Assembly: GCF_011068285.1 (NCBI RefSeq)
Contig: NZ_CP049616.1
Coordinates: 1,778,501-1,842,500, forward strand
Origin: Flagellimonas oceani
Lineage (GTDB): Bacteria; Bacteroidota; Bacteroidia; Flavobacteriales; Flavobacteriaceae
Direction of reading: 5' to 3'
DNA: 64,000 bases
Part shown: positions 23,795-31,983 of the stretch, one piece after another
How the letters are laid out: every line of letters begins with the position of its first letter
How positions within the stretch are numbered: position 1 is the stretch's first letter
Notes under the pieces: model-generated
Database searches by the model: none
What the model saw: only the letters and a program-made list of their open reading frames with translations
Told to the model about the DNA's origin: nothing
Position numbers and translations under genes: made by a program

Positions 23795-24945
23795 AGGTTT
23801 ATTTTTTGGAATTGATTTGCTGTTGTATCGTGAATCGGTTCGGTTTTCTGCTTTAATGGTCGGGCATTTTTATTCCTCAACACACTTTGAATTTCTGCGA
23901 GAACGGACAATCCGATTTCGGCTGGGGTCTCCGCTCCTATTTCCAATCCTACGGGTGCGTGGATTTTGTTCAGATCATCTTTTGACACTTCGATGCCATC
24001 ATTAGCCAACTCGTTGAGCATACGCTCATATTTTTTTAAAGGCCCAAGAATACCGATATAGGGTATCTCGGTTTTACCCAGTAATAACTTCAGGACAGCC
24101 AAATCATAGTTATAATTATGGCTCATCAGCACAAAACAGGTTCGTTGATCAATTTTGATATTCTGTAGCGTTTCTTCGGGTTTTGCGACAATCACTTGGC
24201 AAGACCCCACAAAACGTTCTTTGCTGGCGTGGGTGGGACGTCCATCAGTTATGATTACCTTCCAACCTAACAATTCCGCTTGCTGAGCCAGAACTTGTGC
24301 ATCGTTCCCTGCTCCCACCAGGACCAGATTTACCGGTGGTTGATGCTTCTGGACAAATGCATAAAGCTTATCACCATCGAACTCCATTTCACCAAAACAC
24401 GTATTACCTCCGTCAATAACCTCTTTGCTTTTGAAAAGCAAGGGCTTGTGCAAATCATCAGGTATTTGCTTGCCTGCAACGGTTCCTTTTCCATCAGCAA
24501 TCAAAATGGTCCCAAGTTGTTTTTGGGTTTTATCCAAATCAAAAAGCACGGAAATCGCCATCGGGACTTCTTGTTCGGCAACGGTTCTCAGCAGCTCACA
24601 GGGATTCTTCGCGTCAGTATAATCTATGGGCTCAAAAAGCACCTGAATGATGCCGTTGCAGCCCAATTGTGCACCGATTACCGCATCATCTTCGTCACTC
24701 GTATCGTAGGTGACCAATTTATTTTCCATTCGGTCCAAGGCAAAAAGTGCTTTTCGGAGCGCATCCCCCTCCAAACAACCTCCACTGATGGCCCCTGTGA
24801 TATTCCCATATTCGTCCACCAACATCCGTGCACCTGCTCGGCGATAAGAAGAACCATCAACGTGCACCACAGTGGCCAAAATACAGCGAACACCTCGTGA
24901 TTTCAGCTCTTGATATTTTTTTATAATGACATCCAACTCTCTCAT
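23791..24945 (-). CDS. xdhC: XdhC family molybdenum cofactor chaperone
   Basis: 384 residues. The N-terminal XdhC/CoxI domain has VDGSSYRRAGARMLVDEYG and GAISGGCLEGDALRKALFAL. The C-terminal Rossmann domain has LVLVGAGNDAQVLAQQAELL and GWKVIITDGRP. XdhC binds the cofactor, protects its sulfurated form and inserts it into xanthine dehydrogenase-type enzymes. No such enzyme is in the window, so the client must be encoded elsewhere. It overlaps both neighbouring genes by 4 bases, next to the desulfurase that would sulfurate the cofactor. Confidence 0.92.
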   Translation of the reverse strand: MRELDVIIKKYQELKSRGVRCILATVVHVDGSSYRRAGARMLVDEYGNITGAISGGCLEGDALRKALFALDRMENKLVTYDTSDEDDAVIGAQLGCNGIIQVLFEPIDYTDAKNPCELLRTVAEQEVPMAISVLFDLDKTQKQLGTILIADGKGTVAGKQIPDDLHKPLLFKSKEVIDGGNTCFGEMEFDGDKLYAFVQKHQPPVNLVLVGAGNDAQVLAQQAELLGWKVIITDGRPTHASKERFVGSCQVIVAKPEETLQNIKIDQRTCFVLMSHNYNYDLAVLKLLLGKTEIPYIGILGPLKKYERMLNELANDGIEVSKDDLNKIHAPVGLEIGAETPAEIGLSVLAEIQSVLRNKNARPLKQKTEPIHDTTANQFQKINL

Positions 24946-26096
24946 ACGGAAATGGTTTTTAGTTGGTTGACAGCTTTTTTTATTTCTGTAACAGCCTTCT
25001 CGATATCTTCGGAAGTAGTATTGCGACCTGTGCTGACCCGTAAACTGGCCAAAGCAACATCGTCTACAACGCCCATCGCTTTTAACACGTGGGATGGATT
25101 GACTTGATTGGCGGTACAGGCAGAACCTCGGGATACAGCCAAAGTGTTTAAATAGCGAAGTAGCTTGGTGCCATCCACTCCTTTGAACGACACCTTAGTG
25201 GTATTGGGCAAACGTGCTTCATTGCGGCAATTGATGGTTGCCCCTTCTATGTTCAAGAGTTCTTGCTCCAATTGGTTTTGAAGGCTTACCAGTTTTTGAT
25301 GATTTTCATCCAAGCTGTTTTGCGCAATGCTGCAGGCTTCGCCAAAACCAACAACGCCAGGAACATTTAAAGTACCTGGACGAATCCCTTTTTCGTGGTT
25401 TCCACCGAAAAGATGCTTATCGATAGCGATGTTGTTATTTTTGTTCAAATAAAGCGCGCCAACACCTTTGGGGCCATAAAGTTTGTGTGATGAAAAAATC
25501 GCTATGTCAATTCCTAAATCTTGTAAGTCAACGGGTATTTTACCAACCGCTTGGGTTATATCGGACATTACAGGCACTCCTTTGGAGTCTGCCAATGCTG
25601 TGATGTTTTTTATGGGGTGAATCAAGCCGGTTTCGTTATTGGCCAGCATCAGGCAAACCAAAATTGTGGGTGGGTTTATGGCTTCTTCCAACGCATTCAA
25701 GTCAATGTTTCCGTGACTGTCCACATTCAAATAAGTGACTTGGAAACCATCGGCCTCCAAGGCTTTCAGGGTATCCAATACCGCTTTGTGTTCCGTTTTG
25801 CAGGAAATGATGTGGTTTCCCTTGCTTCGATTCCTTTTACAGAATCCGAACAAGGCCAAATTGGCCGCTTCCGTGGCACCGGAAGTAAAGGTTATTTCCG
25901 TAGTCCTACAGTTGACCAGTTTTGCCACCTGATTACGAGCAGTTTCCACCGCATCATCGGCATACCAGCCAAAAGAATGGTCGCTACTGGCATTGCCAAA
26001 ATTGTTGGTGAAATGGGGCAGCATCGCCTGCACCACACGTGCATCCGTCGGTGTGGTCGCATTGTAATCCAGATATGTTTTTTCGTTCAAGGACAA
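24942..26096 (-). CDS. Cysteine desulfurase (IscS/NifS-like), first gene of the Moco operon
   Basis: 384 residues. The N-terminus MSLNEKTYLDYNATTPTDAR is typical. The Schiff-base Lys is in FSSHKLYGPKGVGALYL and the persulfide Cys in SRGSACTANQVNPSHVL, the long-loop IscS-type arrangement. It converts cysteine to alanine and a protein persulfide. No iscU/sufE follows; instead it opens a cofactor operon and overlaps xdhC by 4 bases. In Rhodobacter capsulatus a desulfurase (NifS4) sulfurates XdhC-bound cofactor, so the same job, and sulfur supply to MoaD, is the natural inference. A ModE-type palindrome lies 9 bases before its start. Confidence 0.92.
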   Translation of the reverse strand: MSLNEKTYLDYNATTPTDARVVQAMLPHFTNNFGNASSDHSFGWYADDAVETARNQVAKLVNCRTTEITFTSGATEAANLALFGFCKRNRSKGNHIISCKTEHKAVLDTLKALEADGFQVTYLNVDSHGNIDLNALEEAINPPTILVCLMLANNETGLIHPIKNITALADSKGVPVMSDITQAVGKIPVDLQDLGIDIAIFSSHKLYGPKGVGALYLNKNNNIAIDKHLFGGNHEKGIRPGTLNVPGVVGFGEACSIAQNSLDENHQKLVSLQNQLEQELLNIEGATINCRNEARLPNTTKVSFKGVDGTKLLRYLNTLAVSRGSACTANQVNPSHVLKAMGVVDDVALASLRVSTGRNTTSEDIEKAVTEIKKAVNQLKTISV

Positions 26097-26104
26097 ATCA
26101 TTAT

Positions 26105-26128
26105 CGTTATGTACGGATATGCATAACG
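26105..26128. promoter_or_regulatory. ModE-type operator before the Moco operon
   Basis: A 24-base inverted repeat: CGTTATGT, 8 bases, GCATAACG. Seven bases on each side (CGTTATG/CATAACG) are perfectly symmetric. The layout equals the E. coli ModE site that I recall (CGTTATAT, 8 bases, ACATAACG). It ends 9 bases before the start of the first operon gene on the minus strand, and a ModE-like regulator is encoded at the other end of the operon. Repression or activation cannot be told from position alone. Confidence 0.8.
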
Positions 26129-26216
26129 CAATTTAATAAGAATAACAGGGACTTGCGTATATTTTTTAAATCATTATGAAATAAGTTTCAAAAATTCTTG
26201 GGTCATAAAACCATTA

Positions 26217-26232
26217 ATCGTAATATTGCAAT
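26217..26232. promoter_or_regulatory. ArsR operator 1
   Basis: ATCGTAAT followed by ATTGCAAT, an imperfect palindrome (6 of 8 symmetric pairs), 9 bases before the arsR start. The same 16 bases, inside a longer nearly identical stretch, recur before the next gene. Confidence 0.75.
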
Positions 26233-26241
26233 GAATAAATA

Positions 26242-26577
26242 ATGATTATGGGCTTAACCAAAACTGAAATATTCACCGAAAAGCAAAACCAGATTGCGCA
26301 ATATGCCAAGGTTCTTGGGCATCCTGCCCGGGTGGCCATTTTGCAATATTTGTACAAATTGAATGCCTGTGTTTGTGGAGACCTTGTGGATGAAATCGGT
26401 TTGGCCCAGCCCACGATTTCGCAACACCTAAAAGAATTGAAGCAATTGGGTCTCATCAAAGGCAATGTGGAAGGTACCAGTGTTTGTTATTGCATCGATG
26501 CCGAGAATTGGAAAAAAATGAAGGCCGTGATGTCCGATTTTCTGGACCAAGACCTGAATCAAAAGGATTGCTGCTAA
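26242..26577 (+). CDS. arsR: ArsR/SmtB family metalloregulator
   Basis: 111 residues from the ATG at 26242; the ATG at 26248 is equally possible. The winged helix is typical: LGHPARVAILQYL, ACVCGDLVDEIGLAQPTISQ, HLKELKQLGLI. The cysteines of CVCGDLV lie at the start of the alpha-3 helix, the arsenite-sensing position of classical ArsR, and a further Cys pair ends the protein (DCC). It should release the repeated ATCGTAAT-ATTGCAAT operators when arsenite binds, turning on this four-gene operon. Confidence 0.94.
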   Translation: MIMGLTKTEIFTEKQNQIAQYAKVLGHPARVAILQYLYKLNACVCGDLVDEIGLAQPTISQHLKELKQLGLIKGNVEGTSVCYCIDAENWKKMKAVMSDFLDQDLNQKDCC

Positions 26578-26595
26578 AAAAATTTGAGTTCATTA

Positions 26596-26611
26596 ATCGT
26601 AATATTGCAAT
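26596..26611. promoter_or_regulatory. ArsR operator 2, internal to the operon
   Basis: The same ATCGTAAT-ATTGCAAT word as operator 1. The match extends on both sides (CATTAATCGTAATATTGCAA and then T/G AATAAAT). It lies 14 bases before the second gene of the operon, so this gene probably also has its own ArsR-controlled promoter. Confidence 0.72.
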
Positions 26612-26625
26612 AAATAAATTTAGAT

Positions 26626-27093
26626 ATGAGGTTAGAAGAAGTAAAATCAGCCCTAGAACATTTGGAGACCATTGGGTTTCAATTGCCGAACGGAGAGTTG
26701 GTTCCCAAGCACTTCCACGTTACCGAAGTGGGCAAAATTACCAAGCACTTTATTGATTGTGGCGGCACGGTTCGCCACGAAGAAGTGGTCAACTTTCAAC
26801 TTTGGAATGCGGATGATTACGACCACAGGCTTCATCCCGAAAAATTGGTCCACATTATTGAATTGTCACAAAAAACATTGGATATCGGAAATCTTGAGGT
26901 GGAGGTGGAATACCAGGGTCAGACCATCGAGAAATTTGCCCTCGATTTTGACGGAACCAACTTCTTGTTGACGACCAAGCAAACCGATTGTTTGGCGAAA
27001 GACCAATGCGGAGTACCTGCTAAAAAACCAAAGGTGGAACTATCCGAAGTTCAAAATACACAAACCTGCGCTCCGGGAAGCGGTTGTTGCTAA
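26626..27093 (+). CDS. Ars-operon protein with Cys-rich tail (DUF6428-like)
   Basis: 155 residues, soluble, no signal peptide. Residues 1-120 form a compact conserved-looking domain (LPNGELVPKHFHVTEVGKI; CGGTVRHEEVVNFQLW; DYDHRLHPEKL). I recognise the type from arsenic operons of Bacteroidota, annotated DUF6428; that name is from memory. The tail holds five of its seven cysteines (TDCLAKDQCGVP, then CAPGSGCC at the end), a plausible arsenite-binding site. It has its own copy of the ArsR operator. A role as arsenic chaperone or sequestrant is inference. Confidence 0.82.
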   Translation: MRLEEVKSALEHLETIGFQLPNGELVPKHFHVTEVGKITKHFIDCGGTVRHEEVVNFQLWNADDYDHRLHPEKLVHIIELSQKTLDIGNLEVEVEYQGQTIEKFALDFDGTNFLLTTKQTDCLAKDQCGVPAKKPKVELSEVQNTQTCAPGSGCC

Positions 27094-27109
27094 TCCAAAA
27101 ACGAAAAAT

Positions 27110-27727
27110 ATGTCCCATTACACGGTATTGAACGAGTTTATTTCCGATTTGGAAACGGAAACCATTTCAAAAGAGAGAAAACAAATCCTGTCTCCTCTTG
27201 TGGAATATATTCAGGGAAAAGTTGATGACAGCGAATCCATTCACATCAACTTTATCTGCACCCACAACTCCCGAAGGAGCCATTTGTCCCAAATTTGGGC
27301 GCAGACCATGGCGCATCATTTTGGAATTAAAAACGTTACTTGCTACTCTGGTGGAACGGAGGCGACCGCACTATTTCCTATGGTAGCCTCTACCCTAGCG
27401 AATTCAGGTTTTGAAGTAAACACACTTTCCGAAGGAAAGAACCCGGTCTACGCCATCAAGTTTTCGGAAAACGAACATCCTGTGATTGCTTTTTCCAAAC
27501 GGATGGATGATGATTTCAACCCAAAGTCCGACTTTGCAGCCATTATGACCTGTTCGCAGGCGGATGAAGGTTGCCCATTTGTACCAGGGGCCGAAAAACG
27601 GATTCCAATCACCTATGAAGACCCGAAGGCTTTCGACAACACACCTCAGCAAGCTGAAAAATATCGCGAACGAAGCAAACAGATTGCCTCCGAAATGTTT
27701 TACGTCTTTTCCCAAATTCAGCACTAA
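27110..27727 (+). CDS. arsC: Arsenate reductase-type low-molecular-weight phosphatase
   Basis: 205 residues, longer than the usual 130-150 of thioredoxin-linked ArsC because of about 45 extra N-terminal residues. The CX5R loop is [17 protein letters not shown], as in the LMW-PTPase fold. Further cysteines in [12 protein letters not shown] could serve the disulfide relay. It should reduce arsenate to arsenite for export. The stop TAA overlaps the ATG of acr3 by one base. Confidence 0.9.
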   Translation: MSHYTVLNEFISDLETETISKERKQILSPLVEYIQGKVDDSESIHINFICTHNSRRSHLSQIWAQTMAHHFGIKNVTCYSGGTEATALFPMVASTLANSGFEVNTLSEGKNPVYAIKFSENEHPVIAFSKRMDDDFNPKSDFAAIMTCSQADEGCPFVPGAEKRIPITYEDPKAFDNTPQQAEKYRERSKQIASEMFYVFSQIQH

Positions 27728-28785
27728 TGGCGAACAAAAAATTGAGCTTTTTAGATAGAAACTTGACCCTTTGGATTTTTGTGGCAATGATCTTGGGCGT
27801 TATAATAGGTTACTTTTTTCCAACCTTTCCCGATTTCGTCAACTCATTCAGCAGCGGAACCACCAATATTCCCATTGCCATTGGTTTAATATTGATGATG
27901 TACCCACCTTTGGCCAAGGTAAAGTACTCCCTGTTGCCCAAAGTGTTCAAAAACACCAAAATCCTCTCCATCTCACTCTTTTTGAATTGGATTGTGGGCC
28001 CCATTTTAATGTTTGCGCTGGCCGTCATTTTTTTACGGGACTATCCTGAGTATATGGTCGGTCTTATTTTAATCGGTTTGGCTCGGTGCATTGCGATGGT
28101 TTTGGTTTGGAATGATCTGGCCGAAGGCAGCAGCGAATACGGTGCAGGGTTAGTGGCACTGAACAGTGTTTTTCAAGTATTTGCCTATAGCTTTTACGCT
28201 TGGATTTTTATTACCATACTTCCGCCCTATTTTGGGTTTGATGGGGCCATTGTCGACATCTCCATCGGAACCATTGCCGAGAGTGTGGCCATTTATCTTG
28301 GAATTCCTTTTTTGATGGGTATTTTGAGTCGACAAATTCTTGTGAAATCAAAAGGCGAAGCTTGGTACACCGAAAAGTTTATTCCAGCTATTTCCCCAAT
28401 CACATTGATTGCGCTGCTCTTCACCATTGTTGTGATGTTTTCATTGAAAGGAGAACTGATTGTTGAAATACCCATGGATGTTTTGATTATTGCAGTTCCC
28501 TTGTTGATTTATTTTGCCTTGATGTTCATTATCGGTTTTTTCACCACAAAAGCAATGGGTGCCGAATACGATAAAACAGCTTCGGTGGCGTTCACCGCTG
28601 CCGGAAACAACTTTGAACTGGCTATTGCCGTTGCCATTGCCGTGTTTGGATTGAATTCCGGACAGGCGTTTGCTGGTGTTATCGGGCCCTTGGTGGAAGT
28701 ACCCGCACTGATTTTGTTGGTCCGTGTTTCCTTCTGGCTAAAAAAACAATATTACTCCACTAAAGAAGTCGAAACTCAGGGGTAG
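27727..28785 (+). CDS. acr3: Arsenite efflux permease ACR3
   Basis: 352 residues with ten predicted membrane segments. The family signatures are clear: [44 protein letters not shown] (with the conserved Cys essential for arsenite transport) and [18 protein letters not shown]3 exports arsenite using the proton gradient. It completes the arsR, small protein, arsC, acr3 operon. Confidence 0.96.
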   Translation: MANKKLSFLDRNLTLWIFVAMILGVIIGYFFPTFPDFVNSFSSGTTNIPIAIGLILMMYPPLAKVKYSLLPKVFKNTKILSISLFLNWIVGPILMFALAVIFLRDYPEYMVGLILIGLARCIAMVLVWNDLAEGSSEYGAGLVALNSVFQVFAYSFYAWIFITILPPYFGFDGAIVDISIGTIAESVAIYLGIPFLMGILSRQILVKSKGEAWYTEKFIPAISPITLIALLFTIVVMFSLKGELIVEIPMDVLIIAVPLLIYFALMFIIGFFTTKAMGAEYDKTASVAFTAAGNNFELAIAVAIAVFGLNSGQAFAGVIGPLVEVPALILLVRVSFWLKKQYYSTKEVETQG

Positions 28786-28860
28786 ATCAATATTTTAAAA
28801 ATTCGAAGAGTTTAGTAACTTCAGGCCATGTAAAAATTTTCTAAACAAACTAAACATATC

Positions 28861-29808
28861 ATGGTTAAAGGAATTACTATTCTTGGATTTTTAGTGTTGC
28901 TGTTATCATGTAAATCAGAAAAGGAAAACAGTCAACGGGAATTGGGCCTGGTCTACAACGTTTTAAGGGATGTGGATATTGACAACTACGAGATTTATGC
29001 CATGAATCTTGATGGTACAGGCAAAACCAACATCACAGATCTGTACCCTGTGGATTGGACGTATTATTCCTACGAGGACACCTTGTATTTTATTTCGGAT
29101 AGAGGGGCCTGCAAGCGTTGCTACTTCTTATACAAAAGCAATTTTAAAGGAGAAAATGTTCAAAAGGTATCGGAACTGGAGTTGGCCGACAGTTGGATGA
29201 GCACTAGAAAGGATGGCACTGAACTTATCGTGAAACCTAAATTGATCACCGAAAATACGTTCTACATTTTGGACCAAAAAGGAAACATCATCGACCGATT
29301 GGAAACGGGATTGGCTTTTGCGGCCGACCCCCTATTTGTTAACAATGGCAAACAGGTCGTTTTTAGAGGCGGTAAAACAGTTCGCAAAGAAATTAACGGC
29401 TTCGACGAAGAACTTTATATCATTGATGTGGACGGCAAAAACAGAAAGCAACTGACCCACTATCCCAAGCAAGACAGCACGGCCGGGAAATTTGGGTATC
29501 GTGCCGGAGCCCCCAAACTACATCAGACCGAAGACTTTGTCACATATCAAAGTAAGCAAAACGGCAAGTACAGCTTATATGCCGTTAACTTGGATGGCAG
29601 CAAAACATGGAAATTGACCGAAAACAGTCAAAATGAAGGGTGGCACGATTGGAGTCCTGATGGAAAGTGGCTCGCCATTGAACTTTTTGATGATGACCAA
29701 TCCCAGTTTCATATTGGTCTGATGAATTGGGAAACCAAAGAAATGGAAATCTTAACGGATGATACTTTCAAATACCAACAGGCTCCGAATTTTATTTATA
29801 AAAATTAA
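28861..29808 (+). CDS. Lipoprotein with TolB/PD40-like beta-propeller
   Basis: 315 residues. The signal peptide ends in a lipobox LLLSC (Cys18), so the protein is lipid-anchored. The rest shows repeats of the TolB type: YEIYAMNLDGTGKTNITDL, LYIIDVDGKNRKQLTHYP, SLYAVNLDGSKTWKLTENS and WSPDGKWLAIELF. These build a propeller used for protein or sugar binding; no catalytic domain is attached. It follows the arsenic operon by 75 bases but shows no functional connection to it. Confidence 0.85.
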   Translation: MVKGITILGFLVLLLSCKSEKENSQRELGLVYNVLRDVDIDNYEIYAMNLDGTGKTNITDLYPVDWTYYSYEDTLYFISDRGACKRCYFLYKSNFKGENVQKVSELELADSWMSTRKDGTELIVKPKLITENTFYILDQKGNIIDRLETGLAFAADPLFVNNGKQVVFRGGKTVRKEINGFDEELYIIDVDGKNRKQLTHYPKQDSTAGKFGYRAGAPKLHQTEDFVTYQSKQNGKYSLYAVNLDGSKTWKLTENSQNEGWHDWSPDGKWLAIELFDDDQSQFHIGLMNWETKEMEILTDDTFKYQQAPNFIYKN

Positions 29809-29834
29809 CTATATGTAAGTGTTTGCTTGGGCAA

Positions 29835-31025
29835 TTATTTACCAACCATGTAATTGTCCACAAATTTGGTCAACTCCTCTCCATGTAGATTTTTGGCCAA
29901 AACCCTTCCTTCCTCGTTCAATAAAAAGTTAGCTGGAATGGTTTTTAATCGAAACGCATCCATTAAAGGGTTTTGGTCCCCCTCCAAATGTGAGAAGTGC
30001 GGCCAACGGTAGGCACCATCCCTTTCTATGGCATTGTGCCAAGCGGTTTCACTGCTTTCCAGCCCATAGGCCACAATTTGAAAACCATCCGTATTATATT
30101 TTTCCCAGAGCGGCACCAGAACGTCCCGGTTTTCCATCCTACATGGCGCACACCACGATGCCCAAACATCCAACACCACTAATTTTTGGCCCGTTAACAA
30201 AGTATGCAACAAGATAGTTTTGCCTTCCTTTGACGGAAGTTCTATGTCCGCAACAACATCCCCTACCAAAACGGGCAGGTTTTCCTTCTTGGCCATGGAA
30301 GCCAGCTCTATTACCCATGGATGCTGTGGAAACAATCCGTTCCATTTTACCGATTGATCATACAGCATTTCCGCAACACGTTCATAGTTTCCTTCGGGGC
30401 TTGCCCATCGCAAGGCAACCAGGGCGGGCAATAGCTCCTCTGAGCGGTCTGCAAAATTGATCAACTCCCTTTTGAAGTTAAATTGATTCTTTTCACGCTC
30501 CAACAAATCCTTGTCTGCCCCGTGGACATCTTTTTCATTTTCGAGATGTTTTCCATAAGCCTTTAAACGCAAATCCCTTACTTGTAGGAGTGCCGCATTT
30601 TCTGGTGAAGGTTCTTGTATAGAGAAAGTGGATTGAAAACGGGCGATCTCTGCTTCAATTGTTATTTCGGTGCCAGGCTCATAAACCAATGGGAAATAGT
30701 TGTCCGTTTCGGGGTTTTCATTCAATAACCTATTGGAATACTTCTCGCCTTTCTGTTGAACAGCAAGCTCCAACAAAACCGGATTTTGGAATTCAGGTTG
30801 GTCCTTAAATTCAAAATGTCCGTTTTGGGCCACTTGTGCGGAGTCCAATACTTTCCCTACAAAACTTTGGGCCACATCATTCAATTTTTCTGGTCCGATC
30901 AAATAAACCATGGGCTTCCAATCTTCGCCATCATCCAAATTGATTGTTCCCGAAAGCCATGGTTTCTCGGAACAGGATTGCATCAGCAACAGGAAAAATA
31001 ATGTGAGTTTCAGTAGATGCCTCAT
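29835..31025 (-). CDS. TlpA-like thioredoxin lipoprotein
   Basis: 396 residues. A signal sequence ends in LLMQSC (Cys18), so the protein is anchored and faces the periplasm. The N-terminal half (about 20-240) is a DUF4369-like region with SGTINLDDGEDWKPMVYLIG followed by helices. The C-terminal domain is a TlpA-type thioredoxin with active site WASWCAPCRMENRDV near residue 290. Such proteins reduce disulfides in the envelope, often for cytochrome maturation. It is convergent with the PD40 lipoprotein gene. Confidence 0.9.
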   Translation of the reverse strand: MRHLLKLTLFFLLLMQSCSEKPWLSGTINLDDGEDWKPMVYLIGPEKLNDVAQSFVGKVLDSAQVAQNGHFEFKDQPEFQNPVLLELAVQQKGEKYSNRLLNENPETDNYFPLVYEPGTEITIEAEIARFQSTFSIQEPSPENAALLQVRDLRLKAYGKHLENEKDVHGADKDLLEREKNQFNFKRELINFADRSEELLPALVALRWASPEGNYERVAEMLYDQSVKWNGLFPQHPWVIELASMAKKENLPVLVGDVVADIELPSKEGKTILLHTLLTGQKLVVLDVWASWCAPCRMENRDVLVPLWEKYNTDGFQIVAYGLESSETAWHNAIERDGAYRWPHFSHLEGDQNPLMDAFRLKTIPANFLLNEEGRVLAKNLHGEELTKFVDNYMVGK

Positions 31026-31179
31026 GTTTGTAAAATTAATATTTCTACGGATGATTTTAAGACTAGGGGAAGCTTCAAATTCGTCTGAGTGATCTCGATG
31101 AAAGTTTATTTGCTATCGACCAGTTATTTACAATGGCCTTTCTCGACCAAATAAGCGAAAAACCCAATCAATAATCATA

Positions 31180-31569
31180 ATGAAAACAAAATCGATCATA
31201 AATGGAACATTGAGAATTGTTCCTGCCCTAATTTTATTGCAGACCCTATTTTTTAAGTTCTCGGCAGCTCCGGAATCCGTCTATATTTTTGAACAACTGG
31301 GCCTGGAGCCTTGGGGCAGAATAGGTTTGGGTATAGTTGAGTTGATAACGGCCATTCTTATTCTAATTCCCAAAACTACTTGGATAGGGGCGCTCTTGGG
31401 CATTGGGATCATGCTCGGGGCACTTTTTTCACATTTTACCCGCTTGGGCATTGTGGTTCAGGATGATGGAGGCACTCTTTTTATTTTGGCCTTGGTCACT
31501 TTTGTTTTCTGTCTGATTTTGGTGTGGCAACGGCGGTCAAACATCCCGTTGATAAAAAATTTATTCTGA
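31180..31569 (+). CDS. DoxX-like four-helix membrane protein
   Basis: 129 residues with four hydrophobic helices: IVPALILLQTLFFKF, GRIGLGIVELITAILIL, GALLGIGIMLGALFSHF and LFILALVTFVFCLILVW. Size and pattern match the DoxX/DoxD-like family, in which members support respiratory or redox complexes, but most are uncharacterised. The conserved Phe-Phe-Lys-Phe/Pro-Glu-Ser motif region FKFSAAPESV is typical of flavobacterial members. No operon partner. Confidence 0.82.
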   Translation: MKTKSIINGTLRIVPALILLQTLFFKFSAAPESVYIFEQLGLEPWGRIGLGIVELITAILILIPKTTWIGALLGIGIMLGALFSHFTRLGIVVQDDGGTLFILALVTFVFCLILVWQRRSNIPLIKNLF

Positions 31570-31599
31570 AATAGGTCAACTCCTTGTTCGATACAACCC

Positions 31600-31607
31600 T
31601 ATTTTTG
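31600..31607 (+). promoter_or_regulatory. -7 element before csaA
   Basis: TATTTTTG is an exact TAnnTTTG match 17 bases before the csaA ATG. The only upstream TTG (31584) is 13 bases away, shorter than usual, so this rests on the -7 element. Confidence 0.45.
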
Positions 31608-31624
31608 CCATAAATTTTTGAAAA

Positions 31625-31975
31625 ATGGAGGAGAAAACATCGGAAAAACTGTCTTGGAGCGATTTTACCAAAGTGGATATGCGCATTGGAACCATTTTGG
31701 AAGCCGGAGTGTTCCAAGAAGCTAGAAATCCCGCCTACAAAATGATAATCGATTTTGGCCCGATTGGAAAAAGAAAGACCTCTGCCCAAATCACGGATCT
31801 ATACACTCCTGAAGAACTGGTAGGAAAACAAGTTGTGGCGGTGGTGAACTTCCCTCCAAAACAAATTGCCAATATTATGAGCGAATGTTTGGTACTTGGT
31901 GGAATTGGCAATGACAAGGAGATTACCTTGATACAACCGGAAAGAAAGATTAAGAACGGTACCAGAATTGGATAG
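31625..31975 (+). CDS. csaA: tRNA-binding protein CsaA
   Basis: 116 residues, the size of CsaA, a single EMAP/OB-fold tRNA-binding domain. Typical segments are FTKVDMRIGTILEAGVF, RNPAYKMIIDFG, SAQITDLYTPEELVGKQV and FPPKQIANIMSECLVLGG. CsaA dimers bind tRNA and have been given a chaperone or export-related role in Bacillus. It is transcribed alone and is convergent with the antiporter gene 8 bases away. Confidence 0.94.
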   Translation: MEEKTSEKLSWSDFTKVDMRIGTILEAGVFQEARNPAYKMIIDFGPIGKRKTSAQITDLYTPEELVGKQVVAVVNFPPKQIANIMSECLVLGGIGNDKEITLIQPERKIKNGTRIG

Positions 31976-31983
31976 AGAGGCCC

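Noticed and set aside
26242-28785. Recent horizontal island for the arsenic operon
   Set aside because: No integrase, repeats, tRNA junction or clear change in base composition was seen at its borders.
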